The notes under the pieces: generated by a model
Databases searched by the model: none
The model's input: the letters and a program-made list of their open reading frames with translations, nothing else
What the model was told of the DNA's origin: nothing
Made by a program: the position numbers and the translations under genes
In this document: piece by piece, positions 1-11,200 of the stretch
Numbering within the stretch: the stretch's first letter is position 1
Layout: each line of letters starts with the position of its first letter
From: Euryodendron excelsum
Lineage: Eukaryota; Streptophyta; Magnoliopsida; Ericales; Pentaphylacaceae
NCBI GenBank assembly: GCA_033060915.1
Contig: CM065394.1
Location: 14,426,001-14,490,000 of the forward strand
Length of the DNA stretch: 64,000 nucleotides
Reading direction: 5' to 3'

Positions 1-881
1 GTTTCTTAGGGCATTTGTATGCTTAGGGGCAAAACAGTTATTTTGACTAGGGAAACTCTCGGAAAGGACCAGGGTTAACTTGATGGCACTAGACATACTG
101 GACCATCTAGGGACAACTCTAGAAGGTGGTTTTACCATTCCAAAGACTTTGTACTTTCTCAAGGAACGTGCTGGGCTCGCTGAGGGCAAAATGGTTATTT
201 TTCATCAGGACGGGCTAGCAAGCGTCGATGTTGACCGATCAGGACTTCTGTTCAAGGAATTGGTACTTTCTTGGTGGATAGACTTGAAAGGGTCTTATCG
301 CCTTGAGAGATAAACTTTCTCAAAAGTCGTGCTAGACTGGGACGGTCTTTCGTTCTTGAGGGATTTGTGCTTTCTCAAAGAACGTGTAGGGCTTAGACGG
401 TCTTCCGTTCTTAAGAGGTTTGTGCTTTCTCAAAGAACGTACCGGATTAGCGGACATTCTACTTTAGCAGGCTAGCAAGCTCCAGAAGTGAACTGCTCTT
501 TCATCTCGGGGACTTAGGTACTTTCCAGATATGAGTGTGAAAGGGGCGTTACCAATCCGAGGAATAAATCTTCTCGGTGATCGTGTCATGTTGGATTGAA
601 TGGTCTTACTGTCAATGAGGGATCAACATTCTTGAATGACGGGACAACTAGATTTGACTTTGGATTTGAATGGACTTATCATCTTATAGAAGATGTGCCG
701 ATTTGGATTGGACTAACTAATTCAATAGGGGCATTTTGGTCATTTTGCCTCCAGTGGACCCGCGAGGCAGTTGACAGACTAGATTGGATCTAGGAAGTTG
801 GTTTGGACTTGAGTATGCTTGCATTGATTTGGAGGTGCTTCCGGTCGGGCCAAAGATTGTCGATGGTCAAAATGGGGTACA
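1..881 (-). mobile_element. Partial 3' LTR of Ogre/Tat-like element E0
   Basis: Read on the minus strand, an LTR begins at 881 with TGTACCCCATTTTG and runs left past the window edge. Its start resembles the TGTAAGC-CCCATTTT starts of the other LTRs in the window (7002, 36239, 27402), and the sequence to its right matches the internal tail next to 7002. U3 contains two adjacent related segments (about 338-396 and 397-450), each with CTTTCTCAAAGAACGT, and repeats of a 'gggcaaaa-ggt-attt' motif. Small ORFs here look incidental. Confidence 0.65.
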
Positions 882-1257
882 AATAGCTACCCCTTTTTTT
901 CTGTCTTTGCTTGTCAGAGACAGAAAACGATAAACTAAGGGCCCTATTTGGGTCGTAAGGCAATCGGAGGGACTAGAGTTGATGAATTTGGAAATTGGTT
1001 TTCGAAGATGATTTTTTAAATGACGTTTTTTTTGGACAAAAAGTTGAAAAACCTTTGAAAACATTTTGAAATTGGGCTTTTTAATGGAAAGCCTAGGAAA
1101 TCGGACACTTGAATTGGATAGAAACTTTTTGAAGGAAAAAATTTTTAAAAACTGGGAAATTGATTAAAAAAAACTTTTTTGAAGGAAAAAGTTTAAAAAC
1201 CTAGAATTAAACTTTTTCTTTTGTAAGGGGAGAAAGTCTAGGAAAACCTATCATTTG
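882..1257 (-). mobile_element. E0 internal tail with polypurine tract
   Basis: Directly inside the E0 LTR the minus strand has a purine tract (about 890-900, A7 then G4), the expected PPT. The segment around 900-935 (gtcagagacagaaaacgata on plus) resembles 7030-7055 beside the E2 3' LTR, so E0 and E2 are the same family. The rest is AT-rich non-coding sequence. The segment stops abruptly where the plus-strand LTR of E1 begins at 1258. Confidence 0.55.
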
Positions 1258-2335
1258 TGTAAGCACACCATTTTTGCCCGCTCGGCAATCTCGGTGCATT
1301 CGGACTTACGTTCAAACCAACGCAGCTATATTCAAGTCTAAATTAACTCTTCGAGCTCAATCCAATCAATCAATCATTTCGCGGGCCCGCTAGACCTAAT
1401 AGAGACAAAATGACCAAAATGCACTTGCAGCATCACGTGGCCCAATTCCCGTAGGCACGTCTTCCTAGAGAAGGTAAGTCCCCGTTTTAATCTCAAATCC
1501 AATTTCAAGTTCAATTTCAATTCCAATCAAATTTAGCATGCCTTTTGAGAAAGTTGATCCCTAAGGCGATAAGACCGTCCAATTCGGCACGTTTTTTAAG
1601 AAAACTCTTCAGAACGGTAAGTCCCTTCAAACCCGTCAACTAGGACAAGACCCCAAGTCCCTGTGACGGTAGAACGGTCTACCTTTGGCACCTGCTAGTC
1701 TGCTACTGAAGAATGTCCGTTATTCAGCACATCTTTCGAGAAAGTTAATTCCTCAGGTCAGGCGATAAGTCCACCTAGTAGCTTCCCGAGATCAGGTAGT
1801 CTCCGGAATGAACGCGAACCGTCAGAGTGATGGAAACACTTGTAAACATCACAACCGTCAGAGTGGTGGAAACACTCGTAAACAGGTCGACATTGGGAAT
1901 TACCAACAAATCCCCTATGTCACGAGACCGAATTCGCCTCTTGGCTACGACACGTTTACCAAAGGAAGAGATACCTTTGGAAATGAACTTGTCACAGACC
2001 GTTAGAGTGACGAAAACACTCAAAATACAGGTCAATGCTAGTGCCTGCTAGCCCCCTCCAGTGAAAAAATACCAAACTGCCCCTAGGGCCACTTCTGGCA
2101 CATTTCTTGAGAAAGTACCTAAGCCATCAAAATTGTAAGTCCACCCTTCAAAGATTGTCCCAAAGACGATCCAGCATGTTTAAGTGCCTTCTAGTCGGTT
2201 CCGGGCCAATTCTAGGACCATTCGGTCAAAATGATCATTTTGCCCCTAGGCATCTGAGTGCCTCCCGGAACCACACCGGTTCTAGGTATCAAACTAGTAA
2301 CCTCCCGAGAATGCTTCTTATAGTATTCCCAACCT
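1258..2335 (+). mobile_element. 5' part of an Ogre-like LTR (E1), plus orientation
   Basis: Starts TGTAAGCACACC and is the reverse-orientation counterpart of about 5930-7002 in LTR A. It shares the GCCCGCTCGGCAATC start, the 'accgtcagagtg-ggaaacact-gtaaac' sub-repeats at about 1815-1890, and the palindrome CAAAATGATCATTTTG (2227-2242). Homology to the LTR stops at about 2335, after roughly 1.07 kb of a roughly 4.6-kb LTR. The TATA/R/U5 part and the PBS are therefore missing. Confidence 0.7.
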
Positions 2336-3715
2336 TCCATTATCTTTCCAAATCATGCATTAGTAAACCCTCTACTTCATGCTCATATAGACACCATGTA
2401 TAGCCGAACCTCTGCTGGATTTAAGACGTGCAATGATTTCAAAACCATAGAGGAAAGGGCAACTACCTTTACTTTCTTATATATTTGCTTATTCTTGTTG
2501 TATAATTACTATACTTCTACTCTTATAATGCTGGTCTAACTGTTCATGCATGCATATTTACTTCAATTGCATTTTCTCTCCTTATACTCTTTGCATCTAT
2601 GTTCACACATACAATATTTCATCCCAAGACAATAGTTCCAAGGTAACTCAAGTCACTGCATTATCATGCATATGATCAACCCATCAAGAGTGACACCAAG
2701 ATTACTCTCCCTTGCATTAAACCTACCCAAACCCTAAGGGTTCTCGTATAACCCTAAGGACTCATTGCATGCATTTTAAGTCATTGCATAAGAGAGGCCC
2801 CAATCCTTCTATGCTCACAGAGATAGGATTGCCAAGAAAACAAGGAGCAATCAATCAATAAGGTCTCTCAACGACCTCTTCGACATCAAATCTAAGAAAG
2901 GCGAATTCGAAGACTCAAGAGTAGTTTAGGTTTTCATATGTAAAATTAGATAGGTGGAAGTCCAAAGGAAAATGCCACCCCCCCTCCCCCCATTAAAATG
3001 TACTATGATCCATTCTTGTATCTTAAACATAAAACCTAATGTATCCCTTTCCTTTTCGCAAATGAATGTACGAATGAAAGAAGGTTCCCATTTGACGGTA
3101 AAGTATCTGCATACAAGGGCAAAACCCTTATCTCCGAAACGGAGCCGAAGCCATTCTTCCTCTCAAATAGGTATACCCTAGGGCATGCATTGCATAGAGC
3201 TCTCTAAAAACCAAAAACTAATTTGGGGAAGAGCTTTGCACTAGCGTGGAGAAGAGCTTCTTTGAGCTCATCATGCAAAGGAAAATGATACAAAATGGTC
3301 TTAAGACGGGGAGGATTACCGATCTTTATGCAAAAACCAGAGAAAGCTCGGCCAACATAGCCAAGACAGTGGCCACTACAAGGGGAGTAATCAAGAAGGA
3401 AAGCGAGGTGTCTGCCATCTTACCCGTTCAACCACCTTAATATCGTCTACCACTTCAGTCTCACCCTATCTTACACATGCCCACTCTAAGCATGCCAACT
3501 CAAGCACCCAACATCGGCCCTTCTGGGGCACGACCTAATTTCAACAGGCCTGCTCGACACTTTTGTAACTTTGATGCCTTAGCTTGCACCCAAACTGAAG
3601 TCTATTATAACCTCTTAAAGAACAACATCCTAAAACCCCTACCAGCCGTCCAATGCCAAGCCCCCTACCCCCCCCAACTTTAATGGTGCCCTCACCAACG
3701 ACGGCATGACATAGA
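2336..3715 (+). mobile_element. E1 internal leader and gag fragment
   Basis: This is the inverted counterpart of the E2 leader at about 11.9-13.45 kb. Shared stretches include 'gccgaacc-ctgc-ggatttaagac' (about 2403-2425 versus about 13375-13400) and the 'ggcaatcctatct-cgtgagcatag' stretch (about 2810-2840 versus 12960-12985). It joins directly to LTR sequence on its left and to the minus-strand LTR A on its right (somewhere in 3700-3745), so it is a rearranged fragment, not an intact element. Confidence 0.65.
3240..3683 (+). pseudogene. Ogre/Tat-like gag fragment (E1)
   Basis: Two short readable pieces. About 3246-3440 contains FFELIMQRKMIQNGLKTGRI, resembling the gag segment of Tat/Ogre elements that precedes a proline-rich linker. 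About 3477-3683 contains RHFCNFDALACTQTEVYYNLLKNN followed by a proline-rich stretch, matching the segment FTKLACTQTTTYFGLL read in E2 at about 12.0 kb on minus. The piece ends in a C-rich run and the following zinc-finger part is absent. Role if intact: capsid/nucleocapsid precursor. Assignment rests on resemblance and synteny with E2. Confidence 0.5.
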
Positions 3716-4956
3716 GAGTTGGCAAATTAGGGAAATTTTGGATTTAGAGAGTTTCATTTTAGGAAAGTGCCAAATTAGGAAAGTTTCGGATTTAGAAAGT
3801 TTTGAATTTAGAAAGTTTCAACTTAGGAAAGTTTTGAATTTAGAAAGCTTTGAAATTTAGAAAGGGTGGAATTAGGAAATGTTTGAATTAAGAAAGATTT
3901 GATTTCAATTTCCAAAAAGAGATGATTTGATTTAGTTTCTTAAGTTAGAGGATTTGATTTGGTTTCCTAAGTTTGAGGATTAGATTTGACACAGATTTGG
4001 AAAGATGGAGTTTTAGAAATCTTAGATTTGGAAAGTTATGATTTTGGTGTAGAAAAGAAATTTTGAAAATCTAAGATTTGAGGTAGACAATGGAACTTGG
4101 AAACCTAAAATTTGATGTGGAAAAGGAAAGTAGAAATTAGGGTTTCCTAATCATTGTCTCTAGGGCTTGGCTTGAACTCCAAGAAAAAGAGTTTTTAGAA
4201 AGTAAATCTTTTGAAGGGAGTTTCTAGGAGGGAAACTTGAAGAGTGATTTTAGAAAGTAGAATTTTGAAGAGAGCTTTTTTTGGAAAGGAGTTCTTAGAA
4301 AATTAATTTTTGAAGGGAATTTTTGGAAATGAGTTTTGAAAAGAAATTTTGAAAAGTGAAACTTTTGGAAAGAAAGTTTTTAGAAGGAGATTTTTTAAAG
4401 CGTTTTAGGAAGTAGTTTGGAAAAGAAAGTTTGGAAAGAGATTTGAAAAAATGATTTGGAAAGGGAATGGAATATGAATTTTTACAAGTCTCTAAAAATA
4501 TCTCACTTTCCTAAAACGACTCTAACCATAGGAAGATTAGAACCATTTTAGGGTTGTGATTTTGAACACAACAAGGGTTTGAAATATGGATCATAATGAT
4601 CACATTAAATATAACATTTTTCTAAAACAACCATAACCATAGAATGGCTAGAATCATCTTAAGATTGTGATTTTGAAAACAAGTTTGAAAGAGGAGATTT
4701 TTAATGCAAGTTTTGAAAGAGATTTTAATGCAAGTTTTGAAAACGAGTTTAGAAAACGATTTTGAAGAGATGTATGAGTATGATATGCACAATGCAAGTA
4801 GGGTCGTGAACATATAAGATTGGCTTCACCACATAATCAAGAGGGCCGAGTCCACATGATCTAAGGTTGGATTGGGAGAAAGCCCCCAACACAATGATTT
4901 TCAACCATCCTTCCTACACATGGATCGGGGATACCCTTATTTCAAGCATGCAAGAA

Positions 4957-4982
4957 GGGGGGGGGGGGGGGGGGGGGGGGGG
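4957..4982. repeat. Homopolymer G26
   Basis: Twenty-six consecutive G on plus inside LTR A. The matching site in LTR B (about 16607) has only six. It lies about 370 bp downstream of the LTR TATA box in the minus (sense) direction, where it would be transcribed as poly(C). Confidence 0.95.
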
Positions 4983-5353
4983 AAGAAGATAGAGGATTAA
5001 AATAGAAGAAAACTCAAGTGGGTTAGGAAGGAGAAGAAAGAAGGGAGAAATTGCGTAAACGTAAATAGAAAACTGACCTTGTGTCTTCTTTGATTTGCTT
5101 GTTTTATTTACTTTACTTCGCTTTGATCTTCGAGAACTTTGATATTGAAGCATCTTGAATCTTCAATGGTCGGCTTGGAAGCTCGTATAGGCATATATTG
5201 AGTGTATGTATGCTAGGGTTAAAGTGTATGGGGGCTAAAGTTTGAAGAGGCCTAAGAAAACTAGGGTTTGGAGAGAGTTCAAAGTCTGTATATCGAGAGA
5301 TAGAGTTTTTGGAGTTAGATTGCTAGCCTTCTTCACGCAGGGGGGAGGCTCTG

Positions 5354-5361
5354 TATTTATA
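5354..5361 (-). promoter_or_regulatory. TATA box of LTR A
   Basis: The minus strand reads TATAAATA, conserved at 16984-16991 in LTR B. Upstream on minus is the sub-repeat-rich U3, downstream the R/U5 region. Inferred core promoter of the Ogre-like element. Confidence 0.55.
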
Positions 5362-7002
5362 GACAAAATATTGACCTAGCGCCTATTGTAGTGGTGTCAG
5401 GCTAAAATTCCTTTCTATTGGCGCTGAGCTAAATTTTGTCCTGGTGTCACTTAGGAAAGTCTTACGGTAGGCAAGTAATGTATCTTTCAAGCCTTGATAT
5501 ACAAGGTAAAAGATTTGGGCGCCTGTATTAGTGACTACCATGTAATTTTTGGCTTGGCTCCATTAGGAGTGACTCCGAAAGGTCCGAAAATGTTCTGGAA
5601 GGCCAGGAATGGTCCGGAAGGCCAAAAATGAGTGAAAACCCCTGAAATAGTGTCCCAATGGTAACAGACTTGAAAAACATGGTCGGAATTGTCGACTAAG
5701 CTTTTAGGGGCAAAATGGTCAACTAGATTAGAAAACCACTGGAATTGACTCAAAATGGCTCATAAGAGGACTTGAAAGTTGGAAACACTATCCAGAGTGT
5801 TCCAAGGGAGTGCCAGTTTGATTCCTAGAGTTGATGTAGTTGGAAAAGGCGACCAGCCCACTAGGGGCAAAACGGTCATTTCACACCGAGTTTGCCAAAA
5901 TTGACTCAGAATGATCCAAAAAGGTATTGGAAGGTCATAAATACTATTAAAAACATTCTCGGGAGGTTACCGATTTGATACCCAGAGCGGGTATGATTCC
6001 CAGAGACACTCAGATGCCTAGGGCAAAATGATCATTTTGACCGAACGATCTCGGAATTGGCCCAAAACAGACTAGAAGGCACTTAAATATGTTGGATCGT
6101 GTTTGGGACGATCTTGGAAGAGTGGAGTTACCGTTCTAAGGATTTAGGTACTTTCTCGAGAAATGTACCGAAAATGTCCCAAGGGGCAATTTGGTCATTT
6201 TTTACCAAAGTGGGCTAGCAGGCACTGGTGTTGACCTGGGTTTTAAGTGTTTCCGTCACTCTAACAGTTTGTGATGAGTTGGTTTCCAATGATATCTTGT
6301 CCTTTGGTAAACGTGTCACGGCTAAGAGGCGAGTTTGGTCCCGTGACATAAGGGGTTTCCTGGCAATTCCCGATGTCAACTTGTTTACAAGTGTTTCCGC
6401 CACTCTGACAGTTGCGATGTTTATGAGTGTTTCCACCACTCTAACAATTCACGTTCATTTTGGAGACTGCTTGATCTCAGGAAGTTGCTAGGTGGACTTA
6501 TCGTCTGAGGAATCAACTTTCTCATAAGCCGTGCCGAATAACAGACATTCTTCATTGGCGGGTTGGAAGGCACCAAAGGTGGACCGTTCTACCATCTCAG
6601 AGACTTAGGTTCCAACCCTGTCAACAGGTTTGAAAGGACTTACCGTTTTGAAGAGTTTTATCGAAAAATGTGATGGATTGGATGATCTTACTACCTGAGG
6701 GATTAACTTTCTTGAAAGGTGTGTTAGATTTGATTTGAATTGGAATTGGACTTGAAGTTGAGTTTGAGAATAAAACGGGGACTTATCGTCTCCAAGAAGA
6801 CGTGCCAATGGGAATTGGACTAAGTAATGCCATAAGGGCATTTTGGTTATTTTGCCTTTATTGGGCCCAACGGGCCTGCGAAGCGATGATTGATTGAATT
6901 GAGTTTGAAAAGTTAATTTAAACTTGAATATGTATGTGCTAATTTGAATATGAGTTCGGACAGACCGGAGATTGCCGAGCGGGCAAAAATGGGGCGCTTA
7001 CA

Positions 7003-7018
7003 GTTGCCCCTCTTTTCC
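7003..7018 (-). other. Polypurine tract of E2
   Basis: The minus strand reads GGAAAAGAGGGGCAAC immediately before the LTR start TGTAAGC at 7002. Position and composition fit the plus-strand primer for reverse transcription. Confidence 0.65.
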
Positions 7019-7679
7019 TATCTTTATTTATCGAAGACAAAAACGATAATGTAAGAGTCCCATGTAAACCGCGAGGTGATTGTAGGGACCAACACTGAAA
7101 ATATTTTGGAAATCAGAGTTTGAAAATGGATATTTGGCCCAAGGGAGTGTTCAAAATCGAGCTTTGGCGGGAAAAAGGCTAACTACCTAGATTTGAAACC
7201 TAGCACCACCAATAGTGGCGCCATTGATAAATTTGCTTTGGTACTACTGCTAGTGGCGCCAGGCCTGGGATTAAAACCAATAAACTGCTAGTTCAACGTT
7301 TTGCGGGATTTGAAAGATTTTTCAAGAATTTGAGAGTTCTTTGTTGAGGTCTCGTAAGGAAGAAACTTAGAACTTCGAAGGAGTGGACTTGAGGACCAAT
7401 GAAGGTCGCCGGAAGTTACTACCATTGTTAGAAAAGTCGCTGGAGAAAGGGATTTCGCAGGAGGATTTCAAGAGGTGAGTTATTGGTTTTATGTTGATTT
7501 TGAAGTATAGAACTCCGTTTGAGTCATGTAAACAGTCGAAATTAATGCTTTGACATGTTTTGAACGCACTGGTGATGTAATTTTGATGTTTTGATGCTTG
7601 TTTGATTTAGTTAGAGCAATTTTGCATGATTATGTGAAGGGCGGGCTCTAGGCCTTGGAGATCAAGTGATAGGTTATGG

Positions 7680-9257
7680 TCGGGCATTCATCAGACATCG
7701 GCAGATGGACGCAGATCTTGTTGACTTGGAGATACCGGATATTCCACCACTGGGGGATCTTGCTTATCAGCCTAGTGTATATTCTAGATAGCACCTACCT
7801 CCTCCACGCATTCATACATCTTTCGAGTTCACTAGGTATTTGTGACCATGCAGCAAGCTGCCCCCTCCTACCAGGCCTTCTTATCAGAGATTGGGTTCGG
7901 TGCATTCATGGGCCTTCAGGTTAATCGCCTAAACCGCCACCTAGTGTTGGAGCTTATTAAGTGGTGGTTGGCGAGACCAGGACTTTTCATTTTGTGAGCT
8001 TCGAGTTGGGGCCTACTTCGTTAGATTGGGCCATCATCACGGGGCTTTCCTTTTTCGGTCGACAGATCACCTTACAGTCAATCAGTAGAGCCGATGCATG
8101 TATTTTACTAGACTTGGCTCCTTTTGAGCGTTCTGCCTTCCTAGTCTCTTGGCTTAGTCGGGATGATAGTACATTTGCTGTTGAGCCACAACCTGCCCGG
8201 CGAGACATCATGAGGCAGAGACTTGTTTTGTATATCACCTTCAGCTGCTTTTGTAAAAACAAGTCGCTCGTGCCTCTCCGGTTGGTGAGCATAGTAGTTG
8301 ATCTTAGGGCTTTGTCTGACCTAGATTGGGGGTCTTTCTCCTTCAACTGCTTCCTTTGATCGATGCGGATCCAGACTTCCTCCCTTTAGGGCAGTCTGAC
8401 TGGTTTCTGGCCCTTTCTTGTCTGGTGGAGTTATGAGTACCTACCAATCCGTCGTCCCAAGGTTATTGAGGATGACCTTTATCCCCGTGCTTTGAGGTGG
8501 GCTAGTGACCAAGTACCCCAGCGGTTGGAGATTATTGACATTGTGATGATCCGGGCTAACCTGGAGCTCATTAAGGCGTGGGATGTGACGTGGCAGCCAT
8601 TCGTTGAATTGGTTCATTATAAGGCAGTCAAGTACTTGGTCCCGTTGTCTCTGTTGAGGGTTTCCTTTCTCAGCGATGATTCCTGGGAGTCTGATTTGGG
8701 AGACTGACATTAGCACCAGTTCCATGAGGAGTTCCGGTCAGTAGGGGATCCACCAGAGTACATGCTCAAAGCCTTGGTTAAGGGGGCCCCCATTCCATAT
8801 CAAGACAATCAGCTCAGTGTCGATTTTCTACTTCCTCCGGAAATTGATTACGCTACACACTTTGGAGCCCATTCTGTAGGTGCTTTTACGTAGTTTGAGG
8901 TGGTAGTCGATAGGTACATTGTTGGCTATGAGGTGGTGGATTTGTGGCATCGAGCAGAAGGATATGTATCCCAGGCTGAGTTTACCGCTGTGAGAGACCA
9001 GAGGGACTACTACCAGATGGAGAGGGATCATTTTCAGGTAGAGGTAGCTTCCTTGATAGCATAGTTGGCTCAGATGGGCGGTGATAGGGTATGTTGTTCT
9101 TTTCCTCTTTTTGTTTTGACGTTACTTAGTTATTCCCTTCGCCGTGCTAATTCCGGCTTTTACTTCCTTGTAGGATGCTGGTGCTTCTAACAGTTATCCG
9201 CCTCCTCTAGAGCCAGGCTTCGGAGACTTTGACCCGAACATCGACTTTGATATATGA
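7680..9257 (+). pseudogene. Antisense plant mobile domain (PMD)-like pseudogene inside E2
   Basis: Lies on the strand opposite to E2 gag. Readable in shifting frames: FLSEIGFGAFMGL...NRHLVLELIKWW (about 7860-7970), then ETRTFHFVSFELGP and LDWAIITGLSFFG (about 7985-8055). These are the hallmark W-x-ETxTFHF...(G)E...L.D...L.GL..G pattern of plant mobile domain proteins (PF10536). The C-terminal part has a charged, possibly coiled-coil stretch (about 8940-9060) and a likely 85-bp intron (GT at 9089, AG at 9173), ending FGDFDPNIDFDI at a TGA (9255-9257). Several in-frame stops (near 7790, 7840, 8890, 9063) and frameshifts break it. Antisense extra ORFs of this type are known from Tat-lineage elements (established knowledge). 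A captured host gene is the alternative. Confidence 0.65.
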
Positions 9258-10853
9258 TGAGTGCCCCTTGGACATTGGCTTAGATGTTTTCATATTTTAT
9301 CTTGGACATGTATTTAGCTTAATTCTTAGATAGTTTATTTTTTAAAATTTTACATGGAGTGGATGTTTATGATTTTAGATAGTTAGATGTATGTGTTGAT
9401 GCATGGACAGGGAGAGGTATTTACAATGCTAGGTATATGAACAGATGAATGTATAGGGTTAATGATGATATATATTTATTACATGAGATGATATTAAACT
9501 ACTTTGGTGACTTCTGTTTCTACAGGGAGCTATGTCTTATATATACGAAGCTCAAGCCTAAATTTTTATAGAAATACACACACATGCTAGGGACCCAACA
9601 ATTAATATAATAAATGGAAACTCCTTCCTTGTCAAGGGTCTTGTCTATCCTTTGATTCAACCTTACCTTGACTGGATGATAGCATTTTATGCCTTTCTCA
9701 ACCTTTTGATCGTCTTCAATTTTCTACCTTGGGTTAGTGTATAGGATTATTTGGCTTGAACTCTCAACTCTTGGGGCTTTGGCAACAACTTATTTGACCT
9801 TTAGCAAAATAATGAGCAACCAGTCTTTCAATCTGAGGAGACTTTGCTATAGGACCGTAATGTAGGATAGGTCATGGGGTTTTGAAACAACAGGATACAC
9901 AAGCTCAAATTTGACGTTGCTTTCAGCAGGGCTTAGATCCATATCATCCTTGATTGTTTTTCTAGCAGGTTTTATCTTTCTGATATTCCTCCTCAACTTT
10001 GGCAACACGTCTGGCTCATTTAGATCAAGCAATCCTTTTTTAATTAGAGTGGACTTTAATAGGGTTGTAATTTAGGCCATGGCTTGGGGTTTAAGAAGAA
10101 AAGGTAAAGGCTCAAACCTACAACTTCTATTAGGCTTCTTTCTCACCTAGGGTCACCCTTGGATCTTCTCTCTTGCCTTTACTATATACTTCGCAGAATA
10201 TTATGCAGATGATTCTTTTCCTTTCTTTTAGCTTTTCTATATGCTTTTCAAGATAAACATGACTCTTCTCTGGCCTTTTCTCTTATATGGCTCTTTTTTT
10301 TTTTTTTTTTTTGGCTTCTTGCCCCTTGGCAACTCTTTTCCTTTGCTTTTCTTTTTTTCTTCCAAACATTTCTACTACCCTTTTTTTCTTAGATCTTTTC
10401 CTTAACAATTCAATCTAATCCATTGTGGGCGATGATCCTTAGGTTGGGATTTTCTTGAAAAACAAAAGTAAATGACTTAACAGGTTTGACAAGGGTTGCT
10501 TTTGATTGTATGGGAAATGGAATGAGGGCCTCTCTTCACTTTGAACTAGATTGCTTAATCCATAGAGCCTTCAACGTTGCCTCAGCTTGATGGAGGATAG
10601 ATGACATTCCTTGTGGAGTTCTCAATTATCTGTCTGTCCTAGTGTGGGGGAATGGTCTTGGATTGGAGTTGACAAGGAAACTTTTATTTTTTGCAAGGCA
10701 CTAGCAGGCTAAGCAAAGGGAATATAAACATTTTTTTTTATATATAAGGGAAAATGAAATATGGCTCCTCTTCATCTTGATAGTTTGGCCACATATCGCT
10801 TAGCTTCGGTGTCTTGTAAGTGTTGCTTTTGGGTAGTTTTCTCACTCATCCTT

Positions 10854-10912
<59 letters not shown>

Positions 10913-11200
10913 AAAGCTGATCATTTGGCGAGTGGCTAACTCATGCTATCACTCCTTCAAGTTAGATCCTCCATAAGATAGACCATGCCCCTTGCGTAGG
11001 AAGCATTCACCATTTACAAGAGAAATATAAGACAACAGCAATGAATAAAAAGACTGTCATTTTATTCTTTTAATGAAAAGCATAGAATTCTAAAAGCAAT
11101 ATGGAAATGCAATCATCAATTTAAAGACGTGAAATAAAAGGGATAGAAAGAAAGTGGGTGAAGAGACCCCTCTCTTGTACGCTTTTGTGAAGAGTCCTTC
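9258..11200. other. E2 internal stretch without recognisable gene
   Basis: No pol domain is seen on either strand. A minus-strand reading at 9847-10032 contains LDLNEPDVLPKLRRNIRKIKP. I do not recognise it, though it could be a gag-pol linker remnant. The stretch includes a T19 run (10294-10312) and a (CT)n microsatellite (10857-10908). Probably what remains after loss of pol. Confidence 0.4.
10857..10908. repeat. (CT)n microsatellite
   Basis: About 26 uninterrupted CT units inside E2. The translated Leu/Ser run in this place is a by-product. Confidence 0.95.

Larger units (their letters stand above)
3716..7002 (-). mobile_element. LTR A: 3' LTR of E2, 3' truncated
   Basis: On the minus strand it starts TGTAAGCGCCCC at 7002 beside a good PPT. 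It is collinear with LTR B: 3720-5440 matches about 15400-17040, and 5440-7002 matches 34690-36239. About 1.37 kb at its 3' end (the counterpart of 14034-15400) is missing and is replaced by E1. It has a TATA box (5354-5361 on minus), U3 sub-repeats (about 6230-6450) and a long stretch whose plus strand is rich in A/G/T and poor in C (3740-4500). It is about 3.3 kb against about 4.6 kb for the full LTR. Confidence 0.75.

Noticed and set aside
1808..2051. Short frames in LTR U3 with NRQSGGNT-like repeats
   Set aside because: They follow the nucleotide sub-repeats, occur in several frames, and are not conserved as protein among the LTR copies.
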